This document shows positions 1-8,511 of a stretch of 64,000 nucleotides of DNA, one piece after another. This DNA comes from JBDWFY01 sp965275915 (lineage in GTDB: Bacteria; Pseudomonadota; Alphaproteobacteria; Rhizobiales; Stappiaceae). Numbering within the stretch: the stretch's first letter is position 1; every line of letters begins with the position of its first letter. The DNA is taken from positions 1,364,001 to 1,428,000 of the forward strand of contig CBDHYI010000008.1 of NCBI GenBank assembly GCA_965275915.1, in the 5' to 3' direction. The notes beneath the pieces are model-generated. The model was not told the origin of the DNA, did no database searches, and saw nothing but the letters and a program-made list of their open reading frames with translations. Position numbers and translations under genes: made by a program.

Positions 1-880
1 TGGTCAGCCCGGGGGTGACGACCTTTGCGAGTTCAATATCGTCAAATCCGGTGATGGACACATCGCCCGGAACGCTCATGCCGCGTTCCCTGGCACGGCG
101 CAGGGCGCCCACGGCCAGAACATCGTTGCCGCACATCACGGCGGTGGGGCGGTTTCTGGATGCCATCAGGTTGTCAAAAGCCTGGCTGCCCCGGGCAATG
201 TCGTAGGTGGTTTCCATGATCCGGAGCGTCTCTGGATCAAGTCCGCCCGCCTTCAGCGCGTCCTTGACGCCGGCAATTCTCTGGCGGGCCCGGTCGTTGC
301 CCCTGGCGATACCGGAAATCATACCGATGCGCCGATGGCCCAGCTTCAGCACTGCCTCAGCCAGCACTCGCATGGAGGCCCGATTGTCAAAACCGATCGA
401 GGGCTGCGAGGCACCTTCGGTAAATGTCCAGGCAATCAGCGCCGGGATGTTCTGTCCGCTGAGATAGTCATAAAGCGATTGATCACGGTCGTGCCCGATC
501 AACAGCAATCCGTCGGCGCCGCGGGAGACAAGCGCGCGGACCTGCTCTTTTTCAATGTCCGGCTGATAGGCGGAACTTGCGACAAGCAGGGTGTAGCCGC
601 GTGCATGCAGCTCTTCCTGAAAGGCCTGCAGGCCGCGCGCGAAAATCGCGTTTTCCATTGTGGGGATGATGGCGCCGATGGTGAAGGTGCGTTTGGCAAC
701 CAGAACGCGCGCGCCGAAATTCGGGGTATAGCCAAGTTGCTCGACCGCACTCATGACCCGGCGGCGTGTGCTTTCCACCACCTGGTCCGGCGAATTCAGA
801 CAACGCGAAACCGTCGCTGTGGAAACACCGGCGTTTCTCGCAACATCGTCCAGTGTCGGAACGGGCCTGATTTCTGCCAT
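1..880 (-). CDS. LacI-family transcriptional regulator (3' end outside window)
   Basis: Reading leftward from an ATG at 880 the frame stays open for 293 codons to the window edge, so the last roughly 40-50 residues of a usual 340-residue LacI protein are missing. An N-terminal helix-turn-helix of LacI type is clear (VARNAGVSTATVSRCLN, residues about 12-28), followed by the hinge and a periplasmic-binding-protein-like effector domain that includes the typical VSITGFDD segment near the edge. It is divergent from the transporter and dehydrogenase genes at 1017-7938, with two LacI-type operators in the gap. It is therefore the probable local repressor. The effector is unknown; a sulfonate or sugar-like substrate of that operon is the inference. 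Confidence 0.9.
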   Translation of the reverse strand, partial: MAEIRPVPTLDDVARNAGVSTATVSRCLNSPDQVVESTRRRVMSAVEQLGYTPNFGARVLVAKRTFTIGAIIPTMENAIFARGLQAFQEELHARGYTLLVASSAYQPDIEKEQVRALVSRGADGLLLIGHDRDQSLYDYLSGQNIPALIAWTFTEGASQPSIGFDNRASMRVLAEAVLKLGHRRIGMISGIARGNDRARQRIAGVKDALKAGGLDPETLRIMETTYDIARGSQAFDNLMASRNRPTAVMCGNDVLAVGALRRARERGMSVPGDVSITGFDDIELAKVVTPGLT

Positions 881-943
881 GACCATCCTGTGAATGAACT
901 GCCGCCAAGTGATAGCACAAAATAGTCTATTTGAAACTTACAA

Positions 944-980
944 TGTAAGCGCTTGCATTTTGTCTATGTAAGCGCTTACA
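944..980. promoter_or_regulatory. Tandem LacI-type operators
   Basis: Two copies of a 14-bp palindrome lie between the divergent regulator and the small membrane gene: TGTAAGCGCTTGCA at 944-957 and the perfect palindrome TGTAAGCGCTTACA at 967-980. Centres are 23 bp apart. A central CG flanked by inverted AAGC/GCTT is the hallmark of LacI/GalR-family sites. Position and symmetry suggest autoregulation and repression of the catabolic operon. Confidence 0.8.
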
Positions 981-1016
981 CTGAGGGTCGAGCCGATTGT
1001 TTCCGGAGCACCATTC

Positions 1017-1202
1017 ATGTTTCTCGCTGCCTCCATTCTTGTGTTTGCCGTCTATTTCGCAAACGTCATGCTGGGTGCCTACACGGGCAGCGCGTTCCTG
1101 GGCGATGTGGGGGAAATGCTGGTTCTGTTCGTGGCGTCGGCTTTGTTCGTCGTCGCAATTCTGCAAAAGGAAGCAGACCGCAAGAAAAACCAGAGCGGTT
1201 AA
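1017..1202 (+). CDS. Small two-helix membrane protein ahead of TRAP genes
   Basis: A 61-residue protein with an ATG at 1017 and a good ribosome site (GGAG at 1005-1008). It has two hydrophobic stretches (residues about 3-22 and 32-50) joined by a short polar loop, and a charged C-terminal tail (KEADRKKNQSG). It begins 37 bp after the second operator and precedes the TRAP binding protein by 131 bp, so it is probably the first gene of the operon. No function is recognised. The small size, two-helix layout and operon position would suit an accessory membrane peptide, which is only an inference. Confidence 0.6.
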   Translation: MFLAASILVFAVYFANVMLGAYTGSAFLGDVGEMLVLFVASALFVVAILQKEADRKKNQSG

Positions 1203-1333
1203 CGCATATGGGACACTGACGGGGTGTTTGAATGACGATAGCTTAGCAAATTCAACAGGTTGAACAATATATTTCAACCAAATGTCTGAATTTGAACGGC
1301 TTGCGTTCCAATGGTCCAAAGGGAGGACAGGTA

Positions 1334-2482
1334 ATGGACAAAGATCAAAAGCAACTCGCTTCGGCGGAGCGCCGTAATTTTTTGAAACTTTCGGCCAGCG
1401 GAGGATTTACAGCCGCTTTGGTGGCGGGCGCCGGCGGCGTGCTTTGGTCAGAAGAGGCCGCGGCACAGACCGCCAAGGAAGAACGTGAGCGTGAAAATGC
1501 GGCCGAGCACATCATGACCGTGGCGACGGCCTATATCCTTGGCGCGTCGCGCAGCTATCCGATCATGCAGCTCGACCTGAAAGAGAACATACAGAACGCA
1601 ACCAACGGCAAAATCTATGTCAAACTCGCACCCGGCGGCCAGCTTGGCGCGGGTGGAGCGCTGGTGCAGAAGGTTCAGAGCGGGACGATTCAGGCGGCGC
1701 AGCATTCGCTGTCAAACTTTGCGCCTTTCGCGTCCACGGTGGACCTGATCAATATGCCGTATCTGTGCGGTTCCAATCAGCGGTTCACAAACCTTGTGAC
1801 TTCGGATCACTGGAAAACCGAGGTTCATCCGAAGGTCGAGGCCGCAGGGTTTAAAGCACTGTTCTATGTCAACATCGATCCGCGTGTTGTTGCCGTGCGC
1901 AAGGGCGGCGCCGGTGCTGTAATCACGCCGGGCGATCTGTCCGGTGTCAAATTCCGTGTGCCCGGATCCAAGATGCTGCAGCAGTATTATCGCATGGTCG
2001 GCGCCAACCCCACTCCGGTTGCATGGGGCGAAACCCCGTCGGCGATCAAGCAGGGCGTTGCCGATGCGCTCGATCCGTCGGTGGGCGCGCTCTATGTCTT
2101 CGGGTTCAAGGACATTCTGAGCCACGTAACGTTCACCCAGGCTGTGCCGGACAGTCAGGTTTATTCGTGTAACCTTGAATGGTTCAATTCGATGCCGGCC
2201 GACGTGCAGGATGGCATCATGTGGGGCTCTGAGCTGACCTCGCACCAGAACCTCGCCAAAGTGCCCTCTGCGCGTGCCTATGCGATGGCGGAACTCGCCA
2301 AAGCCGGAGTGGAGTTTCATTCGCTCAGCGAAGACCAACTCGCCCAGTGGCAGGAGGCCGGTGGCTATCAGCGCTCCGAGTGGGATCCGTTCAAAACCGA
2401 ACTGGCCGGCTCAATGGAGGCGTTCGACAAGCTTGTGGAAGCGGCTGGAACACCGGGCAAATACTACGTTCACGATGCCTGA
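1334..2482 (+). CDS. TRAP transporter solute-binding protein (DctP family), probably HpsK-like
   Basis: This is the periplasmic receptor of a tripartite TRAP transporter. The ATG at 1334 follows GGGAGGAC and is preferred to the in-frame upstream start at 1292. The N-terminus has a twin-arginine signal (ERRNFLKLSASGG, Arg13-Arg14), suggesting Tat export. The mature part has the DctP fold, including the conserved region around LSGVKFRVPGS that carries the ligand-binding arginine. The 382-residue length is slightly long for the family. It is followed by the small and large membrane subunits and a HisD-like dehydrogenase, the arrangement of hpsKLM-hpsN, so the ligand may be dihydroxypropanesulfonate. 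Substrate is inferred from neighbours only. Confidence 0.85.
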   Translation: MDKDQKQLASAERRNFLKLSASGGFTAALVAGAGGVLWSEEAAAQTAKEERERENAAEHIMTVATAYILGASRSYPIMQLDLKENIQNATNGKIYVKLAPGGQLGAGGALVQKVQSGTIQAAQHSLSNFAPFASTVDLINMPYLCGSNQRFTNLVTSDHWKTEVHPKVEAAGFKALFYVNIDPRVVAVRKGGAGAVITPGDLSGVKFRVPGSKMLQQYYRMVGANPTPVAWGETPSAIKQGVADALDPSVGALYVFGFKDILSHVTFTQAVPDSQVYSCNLEWFNSMPADVQDGIMWGSELTSHQNLAKVPSARAYAMAELAKAGVEFHSLSEDQLAQWQEAGGYQRSEWDPFKTELAGSMEAFDKLVEAAGTPGKYYVHDA

Positions 2483-2489
2483 TGTGCGA

Positions 2490-2514
2490 TGCGGGCGTCC
2501 CGGCGGCGCCCGCA
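2490..2514 (+). terminator. Intercistronic hairpin after the TRAP receptor gene
   Basis: TGCGGGCG (2490-2497) pairs with CGCCCGCA (2507-2514), a perfect 8-bp GC-rich stem directly after the receptor stop codon. Only a weak pyrimidine stretch follows (CCTTCTT). It may be a partial terminator or 3' stabiliser that keeps receptor levels above those of the membrane subunits. Confidence 0.55.
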
Positions 2515-2594
2515 TACCTTCTTGATACCTTCAGGAAATGTGCCCGGCAGTGTGCTGCCGGCTTGGATTTATGTCGCCAATCATAGGATCTGAC

Positions 2595-3107
2595 ATGAAC
2601 ATCCTTCGTCGTATAGACCGTGACGCCGAACGTTGGCTGCTGCTTGTTTTCTACGTGATGCTTGTCGTCACGATGGCGATCGAGGTGCTGCGGCGCGAGC
2701 TGTTTTCCTATTCCTCGATCTGGGGAGAGGAGATCGTGCGCTACTCGTTCATCTATCTGGCATGGATCGGGGCTGCTGCTGCGGTCAAGGAACGGGCGCA
2801 TATCCGGATCGACGTCCTCATGCACTATCTGGGGCCGCGCACCAAGGCGCTGCTTTATGTCTTCGGCGATCTGGTCATGTTCGCGGTGGCGCTCGTTGCG
2901 CTCTACTGGTCGTTCGAGACCGTTTACGTCTCGGCCAAATTCGGCTCTGTCACCGACGGTCTGAGGGTTTCCAAGGTCTGGTTTCTAATGGCTGTGCCGG
3001 CCGGCTTTGCTCTTATGATCTGGCGGCTGCTGCAGTCCTTCCATCGCGATTTCAAAGCCCTCCGCGACGGCACGCCCGTGTTCGAAGGCGACAGGCTGTT
3101 TGATTAG
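2595..3107 (+). CDS. TRAP transporter small permease subunit (DctQ family)
   Basis: A 170-residue membrane protein with four predicted helices, the usual layout of DctQ subunits. The family signature region (SSIWGEEIVRYSFIYLAWIG, about residues 37-56) is present. The ATG at 2595 (MNILRRIDRD) follows AGGATCTGAC, and in-frame upstream Met codons lie in non-family sequence. It sits 112 bp after the receptor and 11 bp before the large subunit. Together they form a sodium-driven importer in the inner membrane. HpsL is the likely counterpart if the substrate is DHPS. Confidence 0.85.
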   Translation: MNILRRIDRDAERWLLLVFYVMLVVTMAIEVLRRELFSYSSIWGEEIVRYSFIYLAWIGAAAAVKERAHIRIDVLMHYLGPRTKALLYVFGDLVMFAVALVALYWSFETVYVSAKFGSVTDGLRVSKVWFLMAVPAGFALMIWRLLQSFHRDFKALRDGTPVFEGDRLFD

Positions 3108-3118
3108 GGAAAAACACC

Positions 3119-4447
3119 ATGCTTTGGAACACTCTTAATCAGACAGTTGAACTGGGCTGGGATTTTTATCTCCCCGTCATCCTGTTTGTCCTTCTCATCG
3201 CGCTGGCTGTGCCGGTCTGGGCTGCGATCGGCGCGTCCGCGATCCTGATGCTGATCCTGTCCGGCGACCTGCCGCTCAGCCTTGTCGGCGAAAGCCTTTT
3301 TGCGGGGATTGACGCCTTTGCGCTGACGGCCGTGCCGCTTTTCATCCTGACCGGTGACGTGCTGGTACGGACCGGCCTGTCGCGAAAATTCCTGAATGTC
3401 GCAGAGGCACTGACCTGTTTCGCCAAGGGCGGGTTCGGATCGGCCACGGTGCTGGTCTGCGGTATGTTTGCCGCTATTTCCGGCTCGGATGCTGCGGGAG
3501 CCGCGGCCGTCGGCCGGATGACCATAGACCGCCTCGTTGAAAGCGGCTATCCGCGTCCCTATGCGTGTGCGCTGGTTGCTGCAGGTGCCTGTACCGGTAT
3601 CCTCATCCCGCCGTCGATTGCCTATATCATCATCGGCCTGGTGCTTGGGATTTCCGCATCGACGCTGTTCCTTGCCGCTTTGATCCCCGGTCTGGCCATT
3701 CTGGCGGCCATTCTGATCACCAACCTCATCATGAACCGCCTCTATGCCTATGAGGGCGGCGGCATGATGAGCTTGTCGGAGTGGCTGGCCAATCTCGGCA
3801 GGGCGATCCGGTCCGGGTGGTATGCCTTCATCGTTCCGGCAATCATTTTCTACGGGATCTTTTCCGGACGTCTGACGCCGACCGAGGCCGGTGCGACCGC
3901 CGTTGTTGTCACCATCATAATGGGCTTTGTGCTGGGTACGCTGAAACTCGCCGACTTTCCGGCCATGCTCGTAAGTTCGGCCAAGGTCAACGGCGTGATC
4001 CTGCCGATCATCGCCTTTTCGGCACCTCTGGCCGAGGCTCTGGCGATCATGGGCGTGCCGCAGGGCTTCGTTACGTCGGTCACCTCGCTGACCGAAGACC
4101 CGGCACTGTTGATCCTGTTGATGATCGGCATATTGATTGCGGCGGGCTGCGTGATGGAGACGACACCCAATATTGTGATCCTGGCACCGATCCTGAAACC
4201 GCTGGCGGACAATATCGGCATGAACGAGATTCAGTTCTGCATCATGATGATAACGGCGCTGGGAGTCGGCTTCATCACACCGCCACTGGGATTGAATCTT
4301 TTTGTGGTATCGGGGATCACCGGCGAGTCGATCCTCAAGATTGCCGCGCGCGCCGTTCCATATGTTCTGTGCATGTTTGTTGTTGTTCTTTTGATCGCGT
4401 ATGTACCGGCCGTTTCAACAACACTCCTGCCGGAGATTTATCAGTAG
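3119..4447 (+). CDS. TRAP transporter large permease subunit (DctM family)
   Basis: A 442-residue, strongly hydrophobic protein with about 12 helices and the DctM hallmarks: AVPLFILTGDVL near residue 74, GSDAAGAAAVGRM near 122 and GITGESI near the C-terminus. It forms the transport channel with the DctQ subunit and receptor encoded just upstream. Eleven bases separate it from the DctQ gene and 12 from the next dehydrogenase, so the genes are co-transcribed. Length and composition are normal for the family. Confidence 0.9.
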   Translation: MLWNTLNQTVELGWDFYLPVILFVLLIALAVPVWAAIGASAILMLILSGDLPLSLVGESLFAGIDAFALTAVPLFILTGDVLVRTGLSRKFLNVAEALTCFAKGGFGSATVLVCGMFAAISGSDAAGAAAVGRMTIDRLVESGYPRPYACALVAAGACTGILIPPSIAYIIIGLVLGISASTLFLAALIPGLAILAAILITNLIMNRLYAYEGGGMMSLSEWLANLGRAIRSGWYAFIVPAIIFYGIFSGRLTPTEAGATAVVVTIIMGFVLGTLKLADFPAMLVSSAKVNGVILPIIAFSAPLAEALAIMGVPQGFVTSVTSLTEDPALLILLMIGILIAAGCVMETTPNIVILAPILKPLADNIGMNEIQFCIMMITALGVGFITPPLGLNLFVVSGITGESILKIAARAVPYVLCMFVVVLLIAYVPAVSTTLLPEIYQ

Positions 4448-4459
4448 GACTGAGTGAAA

Positions 4460-5764
4460 ATGACACGTGAATATTTGAAAAAGGCCACTCTGACGTCACA
4501 GTCGGGTGCTTCGGAAGTGCACGAAACCGTCAGTACCATCCTGTCGGACATTGAGGCCGGCGGCGAAGCGAAGGCGTTGGAATATGCCAGGAAGTTCGAC
4601 AAATACGAAGGCAGTGTCCTGCTGACACCGGAGGAAATCGAGGCCGCCTGCGCACGCGTGCCCGAACGGCTCAAAAACGATATCCGGTTCGCCCATGACA
4701 ATGTCAGGCGGTTCGCCCAGGCCCAGAAGGAAACCGTGTCCGATGTCGAGCTTGAGATCGTTCCGGGCATGGTTGCGGGGCAGAAAGCGATTCCGGTGGA
4801 CGCGGCCGGCTGCTACGTCCCGGGCGGCCGATACAGCCATATCGCAAGCGCCATCATGACGGTGACGACCGCGAAAGTGGCCGGGTGCCGCCACATCACG
4901 GCCTGTTCGCCTCCCGGTCCGGAGGGGGTCGCTCCGGCGATTATTTTCACCGCGCATCTGTGCGGCGCGGACAACATCATGGCGCTGGGCGGCGTTCAGG
5001 GTGTCGCGGCCATGACCTTTGGGCTGTTCGGACTGCCCAGGGCGAATATCCTTGTCGGTCCGGGCAACCAGTTTGTCGCCGAGGCCAAACGGATTCTGTT
5101 CGGCCGGGTCGGCATCGACATGATTGCCGGGCCGACCGACAGCCTGATCATAGCCGATGACACTGCGGACCCGCACATCGTTGCGACGGACCTGGTCAGC
5201 CAGGCGGAGCATGGCTACAACTCGCCGGTCTGGCTGATCACGGATCAGCGGGCACTGGCTGAAAAGGTCATGGATCTGGTGCCCGGCATGATCGACGAAC
5301 TGCCGGAGATGAACCGAAAAAATGCCGAGGCCGCATGGCGCGACTATGCGGAAGTCATCGTGTGTGCGGACCGCGAGGAAATGGCGGCGACATCGGATGA
5401 CTATGCGCCGGAGCATCTGACGATCCAGGCCGCCGACCTTGACTGGTGGCTGGAACGGCTGACCTGCTACGGATCGTTGTTTCTGGGCGAAGAGACGACC
5501 GTGTCCTACGGCGACAAGGCAACCGGCACCAACCACGTGCTGCCGACATCGGGTGCCGCCAGCTATACCGGCGGGTTGAGCGTGCATAAATACATGAAGA
5601 TCGTGACCTGGCAGCGGACCACACGGGAAGGCTCAAAACCGGTTGCCGAGGCAACCGCACGGATCTCGCGCTTGGAAGGCATGGAAGGCCATGCCCGTGC
5701 CGCGGACGTCCGGCTCGCCAAGTATTTCCCCGGCGAAACGTTCGATCTCTCTGCCAATGGCTGA
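4460..5764 (+). CDS. hpsN: Sulfopropanediol 3-dehydrogenase-like, HisD family (probable HpsN)
   Basis: A 434-residue zinc-dependent dehydrogenase of the histidinol dehydrogenase fold. It keeps the zinc ligand region (SQAEH, Gln248 and His251) and the catalytic Glu318-His319 pair in APEHL. The region that in HisD contacts histidinol reads PGGRYSHIASAIM, and the gene stands next to a TRAP importer rather than his genes. Both are typical of HpsN, which oxidises (S)-DHPS to (R)-sulfolactate with two NAD. The ATG at 4460 is preferred over GTG 4454 because AGGA lies nine bases upstream. Its last eight bases overlap the next gene. A related polyol or sulfonate dehydrogenase is the alternative. Confidence 0.72.
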   Translation: MTREYLKKATLTSQSGASEVHETVSTILSDIEAGGEAKALEYARKFDKYEGSVLLTPEEIEAACARVPERLKNDIRFAHDNVRRFAQAQKETVSDVELEIVPGMVAGQKAIPVDAAGCYVPGGRYSHIASAIMTVTTAKVAGCRHITACSPPGPEGVAPAIIFTAHLCGADNIMALGGVQGVAAMTFGLFGLPRANILVGPGNQFVAEAKRILFGRVGIDMIAGPTDSLIIADDTADPHIVATDLVSQAEHGYNSPVWLITDQRALAEKVMDLVPGMIDELPEMNRKNAEAAWRDYAEVIVCADREEMAATSDDYAPEHLTIQAADLDWWLERLTCYGSLFLGEETTVSYGDKATGTNHVLPTSGAASYTGGLSVHKYMKIVTWQRTTREGSKPVAEATARISRLEGMEGHARAADVRLAKYFPGETFDLSANG

Positions 5765-6518
5765 TCCGCGGGATTTGTTTGATCTGACGGGCCGAGTGGC
5801 CTGTGTTACCGGTGCCAGTTCCGGTCTTGGCCGCCGGTCGGCAACGGTGCTGGCCGCGGCGGGCGCCAAAGTGGTCGGCATAGCACGACGGGCCGATGCC
5901 CTGCGGGACTGGCAGGCGGAAGTGGGAGAGGGGGCCGATTTTGTCGTTGCCGATGTGGCGGATCGCGATGGGCTTCCGCCGCTGTGTGCGGCCATCTCCG
6001 CGCCTTTTGGTGCGCCGGATATCCTTGTCCACGCCGCAGGAATCAACACGCGCGAAGCGGCCGGCGATGTCACGGCCGAGGGCTGGGATAAAACCATTGC
6101 GCTCAACATGGCCGCTCCGTTCTTCCTCAGCCAGGCGCTGGTCTCTGCCATGCGCAACAAGGGTTGGGGACGCATTGTCGCTTTTGCCTCGCTGCAGACA
6201 TTTCGGGCCTTTCCGGGCGGAATAGCCTATGGCGCGACAAAGGCGGGCGTGGCGCAGATGACCCGCGCCATGGCCGAAGCCTGGTCACCCGACGGTGTTA
6301 CTGCCAATGCAATCGGACCGGGCTTCTTTCCCACGGAGTTGACCGAAGCGGTTTTTTCCGATCCTGAACGGGCGGACCGCAATGCGGCGCAGACCTGTAT
6401 GGGCCGCAATGGCCGGATAACGGATATTGACGGGCCGCTGCTGTTTCTCTGTTCGGACGCATCCGGCTATGTCACCGGTCAGACTCTGATGGTCGACGGA
6501 GGGTTCACAGCCAAATGA
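5757..6518 (+). CDS. Short-chain dehydrogenase/reductase
   Basis: A 253-residue classical SDR. The Rossmann glycine motif GASSGLG is at residues 19-25, an NAG-like AAG motif follows at 93-95, and the catalytic Ser145, Tyr158 and Lys162 (YGATK) are all present. The ATG at 5757 overlaps the TGA of the HisD-like gene (ATGGCTGA), showing translational coupling. In characterised DHPS clusters one SDR and one zinc alcohol dehydrogenase (HpsO and HpsP) interconvert the DHPS enantiomers. This gene may fill the SDR slot, but the exact reaction cannot be read from sequence. Confidence 0.85.
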   Translation: MADPRDLFDLTGRVACVTGASSGLGRRSATVLAAAGAKVVGIARRADALRDWQAEVGEGADFVVADVADRDGLPPLCAAISAPFGAPDILVHAAGINTREAAGDVTAEGWDKTIALNMAAPFFLSQALVSAMRNKGWGRIVAFASLQTFRAFPGGIAYGATKAGVAQMTRAMAEAWSPDGVTANAIGPGFFPTELTEAVFSDPERADRNAAQTCMGRNGRITDIDGPLLFLCSDASGYVTGQTLMVDGGFTAK

Positions 6519-7495
6519 AGGCTCTGGTTTATCAGGATGTCGAAACGCTGGAATTTTGCAATGCGCCCGAGCCGGTGCCGGCGGCCGGAGAGCTTCTGGT
6601 CCGGGTGGAAGCCGTCGGGGTTTGCGGTTCGGACATGCATGCCTATCTGGGACATGATGCCCGGAGGCCCGCACCTCTCATTCTGGGTCATGAGGCAGCC
6701 GGTACCATCATCGGCGGCGCCCGTGACGGGGAGCGTGTGACCGTCAATCCACTTGTGAACTGCAAGAGCTGTCCGGCCTGCAGAAGCGGTCGTGAAAATC
6801 TGTGCCCTGAGCGGCAGATCATCTCGATGCCGCCGCGTGAGGGCGCGTTCGCACAATTTGTCACCATACCGGAAGAAAACGCGGTTCCGGTGCCGGACAA
6901 CGTGCCGTTGAGCAAAGCCGCTCTGGCGGAACCGCTGGCCGTGAGCTGGCATGGGGCAAAGCTCGCTCTTGCTGCCTCCCATAGACGGGAGAACCTGCGG
7001 GTGCTGGTGATTGGCGGCGGGGCAATCGGACTGGCAGCCGCGCTGGCCCTGCGGGCGATGAAGGTGTCCGACATAACCATTGTCGAGCCCAACGCCGCCC
7101 GGCGCACGTTTCTGTCGGACCGGTGCGGCCAGACGGTGACTTCAGAAGCCGAGGGTGCATTCTCTATTGTGGTGGATGCCGTGGGGTATGCCGCAACACG
7201 GGCGCTGGCATCCGCGTGTGTTGAACCGGGCGGCGTCATCGCCCATATCGGCCTTGGCGAGGACACCGGCGGGCTGGATGTGCGCCGGATGACGCTCCAG
7301 GAAATCACCTTTATCGGTACCTACACCTATACGATGCAGGATTTTCACGAAACGGCGGAGGCCATCTTCAGGGGTGATCTTGGGCCGCTTGACTGGATCG
7401 ATGCCCGCCCGCTTGCACACGGCAGTCAGGTGTTCAAGGATCTGCTCGCCGGGTCGGTTGCGGCTCCGAAGATTATTCTCCACCCCTGGCTCTAA
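6515..7495 (+). CDS. Zinc-dependent medium-chain alcohol dehydrogenase
   Basis: A 326-residue MDR enzyme. Catalytic zinc residues Cys37, His59 and Glu60 (GHE) are present, as are all four structural-zinc cysteines (Cys83, 86, 89, 97). The NAD-binding glycine motif VIGGGAIGLAA follows. The start overlaps the SDR stop as ATGA. With the SDR and HisD-like enzyme it completes a set of three dehydrogenases downstream of a TRAP importer, as in hpsNOP. Substrate is inferred: a polyol or DHPS-type secondary alcohol. Confidence 0.87.
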   Translation: MKALVYQDVETLEFCNAPEPVPAAGELLVRVEAVGVCGSDMHAYLGHDARRPAPLILGHEAAGTIIGGARDGERVTVNPLVNCKSCPACRSGRENLCPERQIISMPPREGAFAQFVTIPEENAVPVPDNVPLSKAALAEPLAVSWHGAKLALAASHRRENLRVLVIGGGAIGLAAALALRAMKVSDITIVEPNAARRTFLSDRCGQTVTSEAEGAFSIVVDAVGYAATRALASACVEPGGVIAHIGLGEDTGGLDVRRMTLQEITFIGTYTYTMQDFHETAEAIFRGDLGPLDWIDARPLAHGSQVFKDLLAGSVAAPKIILHPWL

Positions 7496-7524
7496 AGCGA
7501 AATCCCCTTCGATGGAGACGGCAA

Positions 7525-7938
7525 ATGTATCACAACATTCTTGTTCCGATGGCGCTGGATCACGGTCTGTCACCGCAAACACTGCAGGTGGCCAGGACGC
7601 TTTGCGCTGAAGGCGGGACGATCACCGGCCTGCATGTCTATGAAGCTCCGCAAGGGTCGATCAGCGCTTATCTTGATGAGGAAACCGTCAGAGCCGGTTT
7701 CGCCAAGGCGGAAAATCTGCTGAAGGAAAAGCTTGCGGACGCACCGGGCGTTACTCCCAGGATTGTCAAAGGCCATTCCGCGCGGACGATCATTGATTTT
7801 GCTAGGGAGAACGGGGTCGACTGCATTGTCATCGGATCACACCGGCCCGGACTGAGCGACTATTTCATCGGCTCCACAACCGCTCGTGTCGTGCGGCATG
7901 CGGAGTGCGCGGTTCATGTTCAGAGGGAAGCGTTGTGA
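7525..7938 (+). CDS. Universal stress protein (UspA family)
   Basis: A 137-residue single UspA domain. It has the N-terminal HNILVPMA strand and the ATP-binding motif of the G-2x-G-9x-G-S/T type (GSHRPG...GSTTARV) near the C-terminus, so nucleotide binding is expected. The ATG follows GGAGACGGCAA. It lies 29 bp after the alcohol dehydrogenase and probably closes the operon. UspA proteins are often attached to TRAP operons, where they may modulate transport. Confidence 0.88.
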   Translation: MYHNILVPMALDHGLSPQTLQVARTLCAEGGTITGLHVYEAPQGSISAYLDEETVRAGFAKAENLLKEKLADAPGVTPRIVKGHSARTIIDFARENGVDCIVIGSHRPGLSDYFIGSTTARVVRHAECAVHVQREAL

Positions 7939-8013
7939 GCTGCGTCGGGGCGCGGACTCATAAATTCGCCTGCGATGGCGGATCTTGACCGCTTTTTCTG
8001 TTATGACGTGGAT

Positions 8014-8502
8014 ATGAGCGCTGTCGATATCATTCCTTACAGCCCGGCATTTCGGGATCAGGTGATCGTTCTCACCGTCGATGCGTGGAGCCGGGTCTTT
8101 CCAACGATGAAAGACGAGGTGCCGGGCTATGTCTATGACGCCTTCTATCCTGACGGATGGCAGGCACGGCAAACTGCGGATGTGGCAACCCTGCTCGATG
8201 CCGAGCCGGAAAATTTCTGGCTGGCGGTGCGTGACAACCTCATCGCGGGCTATGTCGGTGTCCGGGTCCATCCGGATGACCGGATGGGCGAGATCCATAT
8301 CATCGCCGTGGCTCCGGATCACCAGAAACAGGGCATCGGCCAGGCGCTGATGGCATTTGCGGAAGAACAATGCCGCTCGCGCGGCATGAAAATGATCATG
8401 GTTGAAACCGGTGGCGACAGCGGCCACAAACCGGCACGCCGGGCGTACGAGGCGTTCGGATTTCAACGATGGCCGGTGGCTCGCTATTTCAAGCAGCTTT
8501 GA
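8014..8502 (+). CDS. GNAT-family N-acetyltransferase
   Basis: A GNAT domain whose acetyl-CoA binding motif A is clear (VAPDHQKQGIGQALM). It is 162 residues from the ATG at 8014. An in-frame ATG at 7975 would add 13 residues of no family character; neither start has a strong ribosome site. The C-terminus (ARRAYEAFGFQRWPVARYFKQL) is the usual beta-strand and loop of the fold. It precedes a second GNAT gene by 9 bp, so the two are probably co-transcribed. Substrate unknown. Confidence 0.82.
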   Translation: MSAVDIIPYSPAFRDQVIVLTVDAWSRVFPTMKDEVPGYVYDAFYPDGWQARQTADVATLLDAEPENFWLAVRDNLIAGYVGVRVHPDDRMGEIHIIAVAPDHQKQGIGQALMAFAEEQCRSRGMKMIMVETGGDSGHKPARRAYEAFGFQRWPVARYFKQL

Positions 8503-8511
8503 GGCAAACCG

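Noticed and set aside
4460..5764. Histidinol dehydrogenase of histidine biosynthesis
   Set aside because: No other his genes are nearby, the gene lies in a TRAP/dehydrogenase operon with overlapping ends, and the substrate-binding segment differs from HisD.
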